Origin: Candidatus Paceibacterota bacterium
GTDB taxonomy: Bacteria; Verrucomicrobiota; Verrucomicrobiia; Limisphaerales; UBA8199
DNA: 64,000 nt
Assembly: GCA_035452965.1 (NCBI GenBank)
Contig: DAOTCE010000028.1
Span: 1-64,000, forward strand
Direction: 5' to 3'
Made by a program: the position numbers and the translations under genes. Of the stretch, positions 18,154 through 27,742 are shown piece by piece; position 1 is the stretch's first letter, and each line of letters begins with the position of its first letter. A model generated the notes under the pieces. That model was not told where the DNA came from. It was given only the letters and a program-made list of their open reading frames with translations, and ran no database searches.

Positions 18154-18481
18154 AATTAGCGCTTCCGTGGTTAACGATGTTGGGCGGATATTAGGCAGGC
18201 CGCCGGGCGCGTCAACAATCTTTTCCAGCCGGAGCAACACCGAGGCGCATCTTATCAACCCCGCCGTCAGTGGCTGCAGCGGCAGGCAGCCTGCCTGCCC
18301 TACACTGGGTCCCCTGCCCCTCGCTGCTTCAACTCTCAATTGTGTCTCGCGTTACTAGTTTGTGCCAAAGTATCTTTTCAAGGACATGACGGGACACCCG
18401 GACACGCTGCTCGCCGGCACACAGGTTGTTTTGCTGGCTCAGGTTACCAGTGCGAACAGCTCACGCGACGGTTGATGATTG
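18154..18481. other. Divergent intergenic region between rhaA and HEAT-protein gene
   Basis: It must hold the promoters for both directions, but I cannot place boxes with confidence. A short palindrome, GGCAGGCAGCCTGCCTGCC, lies at about 18281-18299. There is no gene. Confidence 0.5.
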
Positions 18482-20563
18482 ATGAGCAAGCGTCGAAAGC
18501 TCGTTCTTTGGACCCTGGTGCCGATTGGGATCGCCGGCTTTGCCGTTTGCACATGGTGGACCAATCAGGAACCAGTGTATCAAGGCAAGCCGATTTCATA
18601 TTGGCTGGATTCAGCACAAAGGGGAATCCTCGCCCCCTCCGTTTTAGGGCAGCGGGAGACACCGCCCAACCCAGTCTTCGAAGCCAAGGAAGCGGTTGCG
18701 GCCATGGGGCCGAAAGCCTTGCCTTACATTGCGGCCTGGGGTACCGGGGAAGCCGCGTTGCCTTGGAACCGCCTTTACTCGCAGGTCTATCGGCGCCTTC
18801 CAACCGCCATTAGCCAGCATTTGCCCCAACCCAAGGCAAGACGAGGAATGGGCTTGATCCTGACCAGCGGCTATTTTCTCGCGGTGACGGAGCGCGCCGG
18901 CACAAACGCCGCTCCCGCGCTCGTCAGACTGTATTCGTCCAGCAGCCCCGAGGTACGCCGCGCGGTGATCTTAAGCCTTGGACGGCTTGCCCCTCTCGAC
19001 CACGCAACGACCCGCCCGGTTTTCGAACGCGCCTTGCGCGATGCCGAACGTTCTGTAAAGTTCGATGCCTTTCGGCAACTCTGTCAGATGGCCCGCACCG
19101 ACCCTCGGGCTAGGGCCAGCCTCGCCTCCTACTTGAATGCCGCGGGCACAAACGCCCCCGATTGGCTGCGGGTCGAGGGAATGGCTGCGACCGCCGTCGG
19201 CACTGGCAAGCCGCCCGCTGGCGAAGGGCGGGTTCGGGTATCCGCCAGGAATGCATGGGAACAAGCTTTCGCGGCGGTGGCGGACTGGCAACACTCGCCA
19301 ACCTCCGATGCGCGACAACAAGTTCTCGCTGCCTTCGAGGCGGCCTTCGGAGTGGACCCGGGGCAGTCCGTTGGCAGTTTACGCAGAGCGCTGGAGAATC
19401 TCCATCTAACGGCACAGCAGGAACAGGAGTTATTGGTGCCCGTACTGGTGGAGGGCCTTTGCGCGCGCAATGCGGCGGTTCGCAGGGATTCGGCGGAAAT
19501 GTTGCGGGCTTTGGGTCCGATCGCACGATCCGCCGCGCCCTTGATATTACGAGCATTCGAGAAGTGTCCTTCGGGTGAATTCTTCCTGCTGCTGGCGGAC
19601 GTCGGGCCGGAAGCTGCTCCCGCTGTGAGCGCGCTCGTGCGCGAGCTCGCCTCCGCCCATGATGAACCATCTGTTTGGGAAATCACCTATGCGCTGGGCA
19701 AGGTGGGGCCGGGAGCCCGAGGGGCTGTCTCAGCTCTCCTGACGATGGCGCGCACCAACCAGGCGGATATTCGATCCTATGCGCTCTCCGCCCTCGCGCA
19801 GATCGAACCGCAGAATCCGGAAACCGTACCGCTGCTCCTTGCTGCACTCAGATCCGAGGACAGCGACGACCGCGTCCGCGCCGCCGTCATACTGGGTGAG
19901 ATGGGCGGTTGGGCCAGCAACGCGGTGCCGGCTTTGAAGCAGGTTGTGCTCGAAGACGAATGGCTGGAGCCACGTCTGGATGCCGCGAAGGCGCTGTGCC
20001 GGATCGACGTCAAACACGGCGCGGAATTAGTGCCCGTGTTCATCGAGGCACTCACGTGGCCGGAAGCAGATGGCTATCCGACAGCAGCAATCGTCGCGCG
20101 GCTGCTCGGCCAGACTGGGCAGGCGGCAGTTCCGGCGGTGCCGGAACTGGTAAAACTCTTCAACCATGAGGATGAACGCGCACGAATTGCCGCCGCCGAG
20201 GCCCTGGCCGCCATTGATCCCAGCCGCACCTCGGAATGCGTCGCGGTCTTACGCGACGTCATGGCGCGCGGGCGCACCGGTCTCATGCGATTCTATGGTG
20301 CCAAGGCCTTGTTGCGCCTGGCGCCAGACGCATCAGCGGACGTCGTCGCGGCAACCGCCAGCCTCCTCAAGCCCAGCGTGGACTTTTACCGGCAAGAGGA
20401 AGCCATCCAATTCCTAGGGGAAATCGGCCGGCCGGCGCGCCCGGCCCTGCCGCAGCTTCGGGAAGCCCTCGAAAGCCGCGATTGGAAGCTGCGCCGCGCC
20501 GCTCGCGACGCCATCGAAAGAATAGAAAGCAGCGCCCCGGGCAAGCCGCCGGGAGATCACTGA
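18482..20563 (+). CDS. Membrane-anchored HEAT-repeat protein
   Basis: A 693-residue protein with one N-terminal membrane segment (LVLWTLVPIGIAGFAVCTWW, about residues 8-27) followed by many alpha-helical HEAT units, for example VRRAVILSLGRLAP, VRRDSAEMLRALGPIARSA, ARIAAAEALAAIDP and LRRAARDAIERIE. Such proteins act as scaffolds; here it probably faces the periplasm, but no partner can be named. TTG 18479 precedes the chosen ATG by one codon. trpF follows after about 110 bp and is probably not functionally linked. Confidence 0.8.
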   Translation: MSKRRKLVLWTLVPIGIAGFAVCTWWTNQEPVYQGKPISYWLDSAQRGILAPSVLGQRETPPNPVFEAKEAVAAMGPKALPYIAAWGTGEAALPWNRLYSQVYRRLPTAISQHLPQPKARRGMGLILTSGYFLAVTERAGTNAAPALVRLYSSSSPEVRRAVILSLGRLAPLDHATTRPVFERALRDAERSVKFDAFRQLCQMARTDPRARASLASYLNAAGTNAPDWLRVEGMAATAVGTGKPPAGEGRVRVSARNAWEQAFAAVADWQHSPTSDARQQVLAAFEAAFGVDPGQSVGSLRRALENLHLTAQQEQELLVPVLVEGLCARNAAVRRDSAEMLRALGPIARSAAPLILRAFEKCPSGEFFLLLADVGPEAAPAVSALVRELASAHDEPSVWEITYALGKVGPGARGAVSALLTMARTNQADIRSYALSALAQIEPQNPETVPLLLAALRSEDSDDRVRAAVILGEMGGWASNAVPALKQVVLEDEWLEPRLDAAKALCRIDVKHGAELVPVFIEALTWPEADGYPTAAIVARLLGQTGQAAVPAVPELVKLFNHEDERARIAAAEALAAIDPSRTSECVAVLRDVMARGRTGLMRFYGAKALLRLAPDASADVVAATASLLKPSVDFYRQEEAIQFLGEIGRPARPALPQLREALESRDWKLRRAARDAIERIESSAPGKPPGDH

Positions 20564-20671
20564 AATGCCAGCGCCCTCTGCTGCGCGCGGTCTCGGTGAG
20601 CTATCCGGTTGAAGCCGGGGCGCCGCCGCAGTTGTCTTGGGACGGGAATAATGGGATGCTGGTGTGACGCA

Positions 20672-21295
20672 ATGCCAGTGAAAGTCAAGATTTGCGGGAT
20701 CACGAATCTGCCCGACGGCCTGGCCGCGGCCGGGGCGGGCGCCGACGCGCTGGGCTTCGTGTTCTACGACCGAAGCCCGCGCGATGTGTCGGTGGAAGCG
20801 GCCGCCGGCATTGTCCGCCAACTGCCGCCGTTCATTATCAAAGTGGGCGTGTTCGTCAACGCGCCGGAGGACCTCGTGGTGCGCGCGGCCCGGGAATGCG
20901 GCCTGAATTTGCTCCAGTTTCACGGCGAGGAGCCCCCGGATTACTGCGTGCAGTTTGGCCTGATGAGCATGAAAGCATTCCGCATCCGCGACGCCACGTC
21001 GCTGGAAGGGGTACGGGACTTCCACACGGATGCCTGGCTGCTGGACGCTTACACGCCGGGCAAACCTGGCGGCACCGGCGAGACGTTCAACTGGGACCTC
21101 GCCCTGCAAGCGCGCGAATGGGGCCGACCGATCTTCCTGGCGGGCGGGCTGACCCCCGAGAACGTCGCCCAGGCCGTGCAGCGCGCCCAGCCGTATGCCG
21201 TGGATGTATCGAGCGGGGTCGAGTCCGCGCCAGGCCGGAAGGACCATGCCAAGGTCAAGGCGTTCATCCAGGCGGCCAAAGCGGCCGAGAGTTAA
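20672..21295 (+). CDS. trpF: Phosphoribosylanthranilate isomerase TrpF
   Basis: It isomerises PRA to CdRP in tryptophan synthesis. The 207-residue TIM barrel has the catalytic Cys in VKICGIT, FYDRSPRDV, LLQFHGEE, LLDAYTPGKPGGTG (catalytic Asp) and the phosphate site FLAGGLTPENV plus DVSSGVESAPGRKDHAKV. The start is ATG 20672; the frame is open 21 codons upstream. It stands alone, 15 kb from trpE. Confidence 0.95.
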   Translation: MPVKVKICGITNLPDGLAAAGAGADALGFVFYDRSPRDVSVEAAAGIVRQLPPFIIKVGVFVNAPEDLVVRAARECGLNLLQFHGEEPPDYCVQFGLMSMKAFRIRDATSLEGVRDFHTDAWLLDAYTPGKPGGTGETFNWDLALQAREWGRPIFLAGGLTPENVAQAVQRAQPYAVDVSSGVESAPGRKDHAKVKAFIQAAKAAES

Positions 21296-21451
21296 GGCGC
21301 TTCGGAAGCCAGGACTGAAAGGCACGGGCAGCGGTTTGCAGTTTTTTGCTCGCCCCCGGCCAACCGAGGGTTAGCAATGGGCAACAGGAGTGTTGTTGCG
21401 ACCGTGCGGTTTGGGTGTCATGATATTCATCCTTTTACAAGCGACGCAGCC

Positions 21452-23935
21452 ATGAAGAACAATGATGGATCCCTCACCGACGCCCAATTGAAGGCGGAGT
21501 TGGAGCGGTGCGAATATTGCGAGGAGAAGCCCTGCAAGGCAGCCTGTCCGGCGGATTGCTCGCCGGCGGACTTCATCATGGCGGCCAGGATGGGGGCGAA
21601 GTCCGACTACCGACGTTCCGGGGCGTTGATCATGGGGTCGAATCCCCTCGGGTGGGTGTGCGGTGTGGTGTGCCCGGATTACTTCTGCATGAAGGCGTGT
21701 TCGCGCCGCACGTTCGATCACCCCATCAACATCCCCGCCGTCCAGGCCAGCGTGATGAAGCGCGCGTACGAGGCCGGCCTCGGCAGCTTCAAAGCGCCCA
21801 GGTGCAATGGGAAGAAGGTCGCGGTGGTTGGCGCCGGCCCGGCGGGATTGGGAGCAGCCAGCTTGCTCGCGCAGCGTGGTTACAAGGTGACGGTGTACGA
21901 GCAGCGCAAGCGGCTGGGCGGCATGATGAAGCTCATCCCGGACTTCCGGCTCGACAAGCACGTGCCGCGCCGAGACCTCGAGTTCCTCAAGCGCCTTGGG
22001 GCGATGGACTTTCAGATGGGCACGGCGGTATCCGACCCGGCAGCGCTGCTGGAAACGCACCAGGCGGTGATCGTATGCGCGGGGCTGGAGGAGCCGATGC
22101 GACTGGACATCCCGGGCTGGGAACACGCGCTGTCCTGGCAGCAGTATCTGGATCGCCAGCAAGAGATCGCCGTCAGGGGCAAGCGGGTGGCGGTGCTGGG
22201 CGGCGGCGCGGTGGCGGTTGACTGTGCCACGACGGCCAGGCGGCGCGGTGCCCTGTCGGTGGAACTGATTTACCGGCGCAGGCAGCAAGACATGCCCCTG
22301 ACCGCTTACGAACGGGATATGCTGCTGGAGAATGGCATTGAGATCGCCAGTTGCTCCAAGCCACTCGCAGTCGTCCACAAGGGGAAGAAGGTCACCGGCC
22401 TGCGAATCGCCCGAATGATGTTGCCGCGAGGCAAAGCGCCCCGGCCGGAGAATTTCGTCATCCATAAGAAGGAGTCGCCCGTCTTCCGGCAGTTCGATCT
22501 GGTTATCTCCGCGATCGGCAGCCGGCCCCGAATGCCAGTGAAGAAGGTTCGTGGCATATTCTACGCGGGCGACATGATTCTGGGCTCCTCGACGGTGGTC
22601 GAGGCGGTCGCCACCGGGAAGAACGCCGCCCTGGAGGCCGATGCGTTCCTGCATGGCGAGAAGCTGCCGCGGTTCAAGAACCGCGCCAAGAGCCACGCTG
22701 TCCTGGCGGGTCTGGAGCTCCGCCCGGTCCCCCTCGACGCGGAGTTCTTCGGCCGCAAGATCCGATCGCCCTTCCTGCTTTCGGCGGCGCCGCACACCGA
22801 CGGCTACGAGCAGATGCGCAAGGCCTACGAAGCCGGCTGGTCCGGCGGCGTGATGAAGACGGCCTTCGACAATGTGCCGATTCACATCCCCGCCGAGTAC
22901 ATGACCGTGTTCGGCCCCTCGACCTACGGCAATTGCGACAATGTTTCCGGGCATGACCTTGACCGCGTGTGCCAGGAGGTCGGGCAGTTGGTCAGTGAGT
23001 TCCCGGACCGGCTGACGCTCGCCTCGACCGGCGGGCCGGTCACCGGGCGGGACGAGGCGGACAAAGCCGTCTGGCAATCCAACACGCGGAAGCTGGAGGC
23101 TGCCGGAGCGATGGGGGTCGAATACAGCCTCTCCTGCCCGCAGGGCGGCGACGGCACGGAAGGCGACATCGTTTCGCAGAATGCGGAGCTGGCGGCCAGG
23201 ATCATTGACTGGGTGATGGAGGCCAGTTCCGAGGCGAACCCAAAGCTGTTCAAGCTTACTGCCGCGGTCACCTCCATCCACCCGATCATCAAGCGCATTC
23301 AGCAGGTCTTCGCGAAGTATCCCAACAAGAAGGGTGGCGTCACCCTGGCCAACAGTTTCCCGTCGCTCGCCCTGCGCCCGGCGCAGAACCGCCAATGGGA
23401 AGAGGGAGTCGTGGTTGGCATGTCCGGCGAAGGGGTTTTGCCGATCAGCAACCTGACACTGGCCAAGGTATCCGGCATGGGGGTCGCCGTCTCGGGCAAC
23501 GGCGGGCCGATGAACTACAAGGCCGCCGCCAATTTCCTGGCCCTGGGCGCTCAGACCGTGCAGTTCTGCACCATTGCGATGAAGTATGGCCTGGGCATTG
23601 TGAATGAACTGCACTCCGGGCTGAGCTACCTGATGGAGGACCGGGGCTTCAAGTCGGTGAAGGAGCTGATTGGCGCGGCGCTGCCCAATCCGATCACAGA
23701 CTTCATGGCCCTGCCGGCTACCAAGAAGCTGCCGCGGGTGGACGCGGAACTCTGCCAGCACTGCGGCAACTGCACGCGCTGTCCCTACCAGGCCATCACG
23801 TTAAACGGAAAGAAAGTGCCGCTTTTCGAGCCCGCTCTGTGCATCGGCTGTTCGCTGTGCGCGCAGAAGTGTTTCGCCGGCGCCATAACTATGGGCGCCC
23901 GGACCACCCGGGAGCTGGCCGCCCTCCGGCACTAG
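21452..23935 (+). CDS. Fused PreT-PreA-like (dihydropyrimidine dehydrogenase-like) flavo-iron-sulfur oxidoreductase
   Basis: 827 residues from ATG 21452. Order: N-terminal Cys-rich Fe-S domain (CEYCEEKPCKAAC, VCGVVCPDYFCMKAC); FAD loop VAVVGAGPAGLGAASLLAQ; NADPH loop VAVLGGGAVAVDC; dihydroorotate-dehydrogenase-like FMN barrel (SPFLLSAAPHTDGYEQM, AVSGNGGPMNYKAA); C-terminal ferredoxin domain (CQHCGNCTRCPYQA, CIGCSLCAQKC). This matches animal DPD and a PreT+PreA fusion. In DPD the catalytic Cys (human 671, GLACGQD) follows LSCPHG; here the matching stretch is TEGDIVSQN with Val at that position, so plain uracil/thymine reduction is doubtful. In context (ssnA, ygeY, ygeX-like) it may fill the place of YgfK in purine breakdown. 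Confidence 0.8.
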   Translation: MKNNDGSLTDAQLKAELERCEYCEEKPCKAACPADCSPADFIMAARMGAKSDYRRSGALIMGSNPLGWVCGVVCPDYFCMKACSRRTFDHPINIPAVQASVMKRAYEAGLGSFKAPRCNGKKVAVVGAGPAGLGAASLLAQRGYKVTVYEQRKRLGGMMKLIPDFRLDKHVPRRDLEFLKRLGAMDFQMGTAVSDPAALLETHQAVIVCAGLEEPMRLDIPGWEHALSWQQYLDRQQEIAVRGKRVAVLGGGAVAVDCATTARRRGALSVELIYRRRQQDMPLTAYERDMLLENGIEIASCSKPLAVVHKGKKVTGLRIARMMLPRGKAPRPENFVIHKKESPVFRQFDLVISAIGSRPRMPVKKVRGIFYAGDMILGSSTVVEAVATGKNAALEADAFLHGEKLPRFKNRAKSHAVLAGLELRPVPLDAEFFGRKIRSPFLLSAAPHTDGYEQMRKAYEAGWSGGVMKTAFDNVPIHIPAEYMTVFGPSTYGNCDNVSGHDLDRVCQEVGQLVSEFPDRLTLASTGGPVTGRDEADKAVWQSNTRKLEAAGAMGVEYSLSCPQGGDGTEGDIVSQNAELAARIIDWVMEASSEANPKLFKLTAAVTSIHPIIKRIQQVFAKYPNKKGGVTLANSFPSLALRPAQNRQWEEGVVVGMSGEGVLPISNLTLAKVSGMGVAVSGNGGPMNYKAAANFLALGAQTVQFCTIAMKYGLGIVNELHSGLSYLMEDRGFKSVKELIGAALPNPITDFMALPATKKLPRVDAELCQHCGNCTRCPYQAITLNGKKVPLFEPALCIGCSLCAQKCFAGAITMGARTTRELAALRH

Positions 23936-23958
23936 CCCAGGCAACCGCACAACCCGCA

Positions 23959-25302
23959 ATGCCGCTGCTCATCGAGAATGGAACCGTGCTCACTGGGGGC
24001 AGGAAGCCGGCCGTCCTGCCTAATCACTCAGTCCTCATCGAAGATGGTTGCATCACGAAGGTTGCGCCCAGGAATCGGTTCAAGGGGTTTGCAGGCAAAC
24101 GCATTGACGCCTCGCGCAAGGTTGTGGCCCCGGGCTTCATCAACGCCCACACGCACTTCTACAGCACCTTCGCACGCGGCCTGACCAGGACCCGGCCGGC
24201 CGGGAACTTCGTCGAGGTGCTGGAGAATCTTTGGTGGCGGCTCGACACGGCCCTGACGACCGAGGATTGCTATTACAGCGCGCTCGTCGCCCTGCTGGAG
24301 GCGATCCGCCACGGCACCACGACGCTCATTGACCATCACGCCAGCCCCCACGCGGTTCGCGGTTCGCTCCAGGCCATCGAGCGGGCGGTTCGACAGAGTG
24401 GCCTGCGGGCTTGCCTCTGCTACGAGGTCTCGGACCGTGACGGCGCGCGCATCAGCAAGGAGGGCCTGGAGGAGAATGTTGCCTTCCTTCGCCATTGTCA
24501 GTCCGCGGCAGCGCCCGCCAACACTCGCTCCTCTCACCTCTCTGCCCTCTTTGGCCTCCACGCCGCCTTCACGCTCAAGGACGCCACGCTGGAAAAGGCT
24601 GCCGCCCTTGGCCGCGACCTGGGCACCGGCTTCCACATCCATGTCGCGGAGGACCTGAGCGACCAACAACACTCCCAGCGGCGGCACCGCCTGCGGGTGG
24701 TCGAGCGACTGCACAAGTTCGGCATCCTGGGCCCCCGCAGCATCGCCGCGCATTGCGTCCACGTGAATCCTCGCGAGATGGATCTGCTGGCGCAGACGCA
24801 AACGGCCGTTATCCATAATCCGCAATCCAACATGAACAACGCGGTGGGCATGGCGAACATCGTCGAGTTGTTCAAGCGGAAGGTTCTAGTCGGGCTGGGT
24901 ACCGATGCCATGACCACCAATATGATCGAGGAGCTGCGCGCCGCCATATGGGGGCAGCATCTGGCCGCCCGGAATCCCTCAGTGGGCTTTGGCGAAGCCG
25001 TGTCGGCGCTTCTGTTCAACAACCCCACCATCGCGGGCAGGTGCTTCAATCTGCCGCTGGGTGAACTCCGCGAGGGTTGCGTCGGTGACGCGGTGGTCAT
25101 TGACTACGATCCGCCCACGCCGCTGGAGGCGGGCAACACTTTCGGCCACCTCGTTTTCGGCATGTCCCAGGCCGCGGTAGAGACAACCATCGTTGGCGGG
25201 CGCGTCCTGATGCTGAATAAGCGCCTGACCCTCGACCTGGACGAGCGGCGCATCAACGCCCGCGCCCGCGAACTGGCCGCCAAATTATGGAAGAGAATAT
25301 GA
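23959..25302 (+). CDS. SsnA-like amidohydrolase
   Basis: A 447-residue metal-dependent amidohydrolase starting MPLLIENGTVLTGG. Metal and catalytic motifs: GFINAHTHFYSTFARG (HxH), GFHIHVAED, SIAAHCVHV and LGTDAMTTNM. The best fit is the SsnA branch near guanine/chlorohydrolase-type deaminases, which belongs to the selenium-linked or uric-acid purine clusters with ygeX and ygeY, exactly its neighbours here. It lies 23 bp after the DPD-like gene and its stop overlaps the ygeY-like start. The precise substrate (ring-opened purine or aminopurine) is inference. Confidence 0.8.
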   Translation: MPLLIENGTVLTGGRKPAVLPNHSVLIEDGCITKVAPRNRFKGFAGKRIDASRKVVAPGFINAHTHFYSTFARGLTRTRPAGNFVEVLENLWWRLDTALTTEDCYYSALVALLEAIRHGTTTLIDHHASPHAVRGSLQAIERAVRQSGLRACLCYEVSDRDGARISKEGLEENVAFLRHCQSAAAPANTRSSHLSALFGLHAAFTLKDATLEKAAALGRDLGTGFHIHVAEDLSDQQHSQRRHRLRVVERLHKFGILGPRSIAAHCVHVNPREMDLLAQTQTAVIHNPQSNMNNAVGMANIVELFKRKVLVGLGTDAMTTNMIEELRAAIWGQHLAARNPSVGFGEAVSALLFNNPTIAGRCFNLPLGELREGCVGDAVVIDYDPPTPLEAGNTFGHLVFGMSQAAVETTIVGGRVLMLNKRLTLDLDERRINARARELAAKLWKRI

Positions 25303-26507
25303 ACTACACCTACCAAGCTATTCAGAAACGCGCCAAGGCGCTTGAAAAAGAAACGGTCCGCTTCCTGGCGGACATGGTCCGCACCCCTTCCTTTTCCTCG
25401 AAGGAGGAGAAGGTCATCGCCGTAATCAGGAAGGAGATGAAGAAGGTCGGCTTCGACGGGGTGCGCGTTGACGGCCTGGGCAACATCATCGGGCGCATCG
25501 GCAAAGGCCGTCGCGTGATCGCTTTCGACGCCCACATTGACACGGTGTATCCCGGCGATCGCGAGCAGTGGAGCTTCGACCCTTTCCAGCCGCGCATCAA
25601 GGGCGGCAAGATCTGGGGCCGCGGGACGGTGGATCAGAAAGGCGGCATGGCCTCGATGGTCTATGCGGCCAGAATCATCAAAGAGCTGGGGCTCAATGAC
25701 CAGTTCACGATCTACTTCACCGGCACCGTGATGGAGGAGGATTGCGACGGCCTGTGCTGGCAGTACCTGCTCAAGGAGGAGAAGCTGCAGCCGGAGTTTG
25801 TCGTAATCACCGAGCCGACCAACCTGAACATCTATCGCGGTCACCGTGGCCGGATGGAGATTCGCGTGGAGGTCAAAGGCCGGAGTTGCCACGGCTCGGC
25901 GCCCGAGCGCGGGGACAACGCCATCTACAAGATCGCGCGCATCGCGCTGGAGATCGAGAAGCTGAACGAGCGCCTGCGGAAGGACCGGTTTCTCGGCAAG
26001 GGCACGGTCACCGTCACGGAGGCGCGCTCCTCCTCGCCGTCGCTCTGCGCGGTGGCGGACGGGGCCGGGATCCATCTGGATCGGCGGCTGACGGCGGGGG
26101 AGACCAAGGCAAGCGCGCTGGCTGAAGTGCGCGACGCGGCAAAGCGGGCGGGATATCCCGACGCCAAAGTGTTTGTGCTCAATTACGCCGAGCCGGCCTA
26201 CACCGGCAAGGTATACCCGACGGAGAAGTACTATCCCACCTGGGTGCTGGAGCCGAAATCGCCCTACCTGAAGGACGCCGTGGCGGCCTACAAGGGAGTT
26301 CTGGGGAAAGCTCCGCTGGTGGACAAGTGGACCTTCAGCACGAACGCCATTGCCATCGCCGGCATGAGGGGAATCCCATGTCTTGGGCTTGGTCCGGGTA
26401 ACGAGGTGTATGCCCACGCTCCAAACGAGGCCTGCCCCGTGCACCATCTGAGTGCCGCCGCGGCTTTTTACGCCGCCCTGGTCGCCCGGCTGAATGGGAA
26501 GGCATGA
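25299..26507 (+). CDS. YgeY-like M20 family metallohydrolase
   Basis: A 402-residue M20 dizinc hydrolase: IAFDAHIDTVYPGD, GRGTVDQKGGMASMVYAA, YFTGTVMEEDCDG, VITEPTN and YAHAPNEACPVHHL supply the metal ligands and catalytic Glu. The YgeY branch fits by length and by GRGTVDQKGG and RGHRGR. I chose ATG 25299, preceded by GGAAGAG and overlapping the ssnA stop (ATGA); ATG 25287 is possible. It probably cleaves an amide or carbamoyl intermediate in the same pathway as its neighbours. Confidence 0.8.
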   Translation: MNYTYQAIQKRAKALEKETVRFLADMVRTPSFSSKEEKVIAVIRKEMKKVGFDGVRVDGLGNIIGRIGKGRRVIAFDAHIDTVYPGDREQWSFDPFQPRIKGGKIWGRGTVDQKGGMASMVYAARIIKELGLNDQFTIYFTGTVMEEDCDGLCWQYLLKEEKLQPEFVVITEPTNLNIYRGHRGRMEIRVEVKGRSCHGSAPERGDNAIYKIARIALEIEKLNERLRKDRFLGKGTVTVTEARSSSPSLCAVADGAGIHLDRRLTAGETKASALAEVRDAAKRAGYPDAKVFVLNYAEPAYTGKVYPTEKYYPTWVLEPKSPYLKDAVAAYKGVLGKAPLVDKWTFSTNAIAIAGMRGIPCLGLGPGNEVYAHAPNEACPVHHLSAAAAFYAALVARLNGKA

Positions 26508-27709
26508 CGCCATTTTTCTACCAGTGCACCACCTGCGGCAAACCTTACCGGCGGGATGAGGTTCGCTACCTCTGCCCGTCCTGCGCGGCGGATTACCGTC
26601 CGGGCATTCCGCTGCTCGGTGTGCTCTCCGTCCAGTTTGACTACGCCGCCATCAAGCGGCGTTTCCGGAAGCAGAGTCCGGACTGGAATCTCTTCTCCGC
26701 GGTCGAACCGAAGCACTACCCGCCCTATGCGGTTGGCCACACACCATTTCTCCCGGCTGCCGCGCTGGGCAAAGCGCTGGGGTTCGAGAACGTCTGGCTC
26801 AAGAACGACGGTCTCAACCCGAGCGCCTCGCTGAAAGACCGGGCTTCTTACCTGGTCGTGGCGGAGGCCAACCGCCTCAAGGAGCCCTCTATTGTCACCG
26901 CCTCGACCGGCAACGCCGCCAGCGCGCTGGCAGCCGTCTGTGCCGCCGCAGGCAGGCAGGCGATCATCTTCGTGCCCGAAAGCGCGCCGAAAGCCAAGCT
27001 CGTGCAGATGGTGCTTTACGGCGCCCGGGTGATTCCTGTGCGCGGCACTTACGATGATGCGTTCCGGCTGTCGCTCGAATATACCGCTCGCAAGGGCGGC
27101 CTCAACCGCAACACTGCGTATCATCCCCTGACCATCGAGGGGAAGAAGACGGTCGGGCTGGAGATCTACGAGCAGAACAAGTTCCGGGTGCCGGACGCGA
27201 TCCTTGTGCCGGTCGGTGACGGGGTGATTATCAGCGGTGTGTATAAAGCCTTCTACGACCTGAAGGCTGCCGGGTTGATTGCCAGGTTGCCGCGGCTGGT
27301 GTGCGTGCAAGCCGAGCGCTCGGCGGCCATCCACCATTACATCCGCACCGGGAAGTGTCAGAATGCGCGGCGGCCCGCTACGATCGCCGACTCGATTTCG
27401 GTCTCCGTCCCTTCGAACGCGCACATGGCTCGCCGGGCGGTGGTGGAGAGCCGGGGATTCTCCGTTACCGTATCGGACCGGGAGATTCTGCGCGGGCAAG
27501 GAATGCTGGCAGAAAAGGCCGGCATTTTCGCCGAGCCGGCGGCTGCGGCGACGGTAGCGGCGTTGCGGAAACTGCAAGGCTCCGACTTGCTGGGCCGGAG
27601 GGAGCGAATCGTGCTCCTCATCACCGGCCACGGCCTCAAAGACGTTGACGCGGCGATGGGCACGATTCGCATCCCGCCCTCGATTGAGCCGACCCTTGAC
27701 GCGCTGTAA
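26504..27709 (+). CDS. PLP-dependent lyase, threonine synthase / YgeX-like, with N-terminal zinc ribbon
   Basis: 401 residues. An N-terminal zinc ribbon uses Cys8, Cys11, Cys24 and Cys27 (CTTCGK, LCPSC). The PLP fold shows SLKDRAS with the Schiff-base Lys111, TASTGNAASALA, VPVGDGVIISG and LLITGHGLKD. By fold it is threonine-synthase-like. In the known purine clusters this place is held by YgeX, diaminopropionate ammonia-lyase, which as far as I know has no zinc ribbon, so this may be a functional replacement. The start overlaps the ygeY-like stop (ATGA), so the four genes 21452-27709 look like one transcript. A plain ThrC is the alternative. Confidence 0.75.
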   Translation: MTPFFYQCTTCGKPYRRDEVRYLCPSCAADYRPGIPLLGVLSVQFDYAAIKRRFRKQSPDWNLFSAVEPKHYPPYAVGHTPFLPAAALGKALGFENVWLKNDGLNPSASLKDRASYLVVAEANRLKEPSIVTASTGNAASALAAVCAAAGRQAIIFVPESAPKAKLVQMVLYGARVIPVRGTYDDAFRLSLEYTARKGGLNRNTAYHPLTIEGKKTVGLEIYEQNKFRVPDAILVPVGDGVIISGVYKAFYDLKAAGLIARLPRLVCVQAERSAAIHHYIRTGKCQNARRPATIADSISVSVPSNAHMARRAVVESRGFSVTVSDREILRGQGMLAEKAGIFAEPAAAATVAALRKLQGSDLLGRRERIVLLITGHGLKDVDAAMGTIRIPPSIEPTLDAL

Positions 27710-27742
27710 ACCCTGCCCGATAGCTAACCTCGGCAACTGTAT

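Noticed and set aside
21371..23761. A 796-codon open frame antisense to the DPD-like gene
   Set aside because: Long antisense frames are expected in high-GC codon use; it has no motifs, and the plus strand encodes a full multi-domain enzyme.
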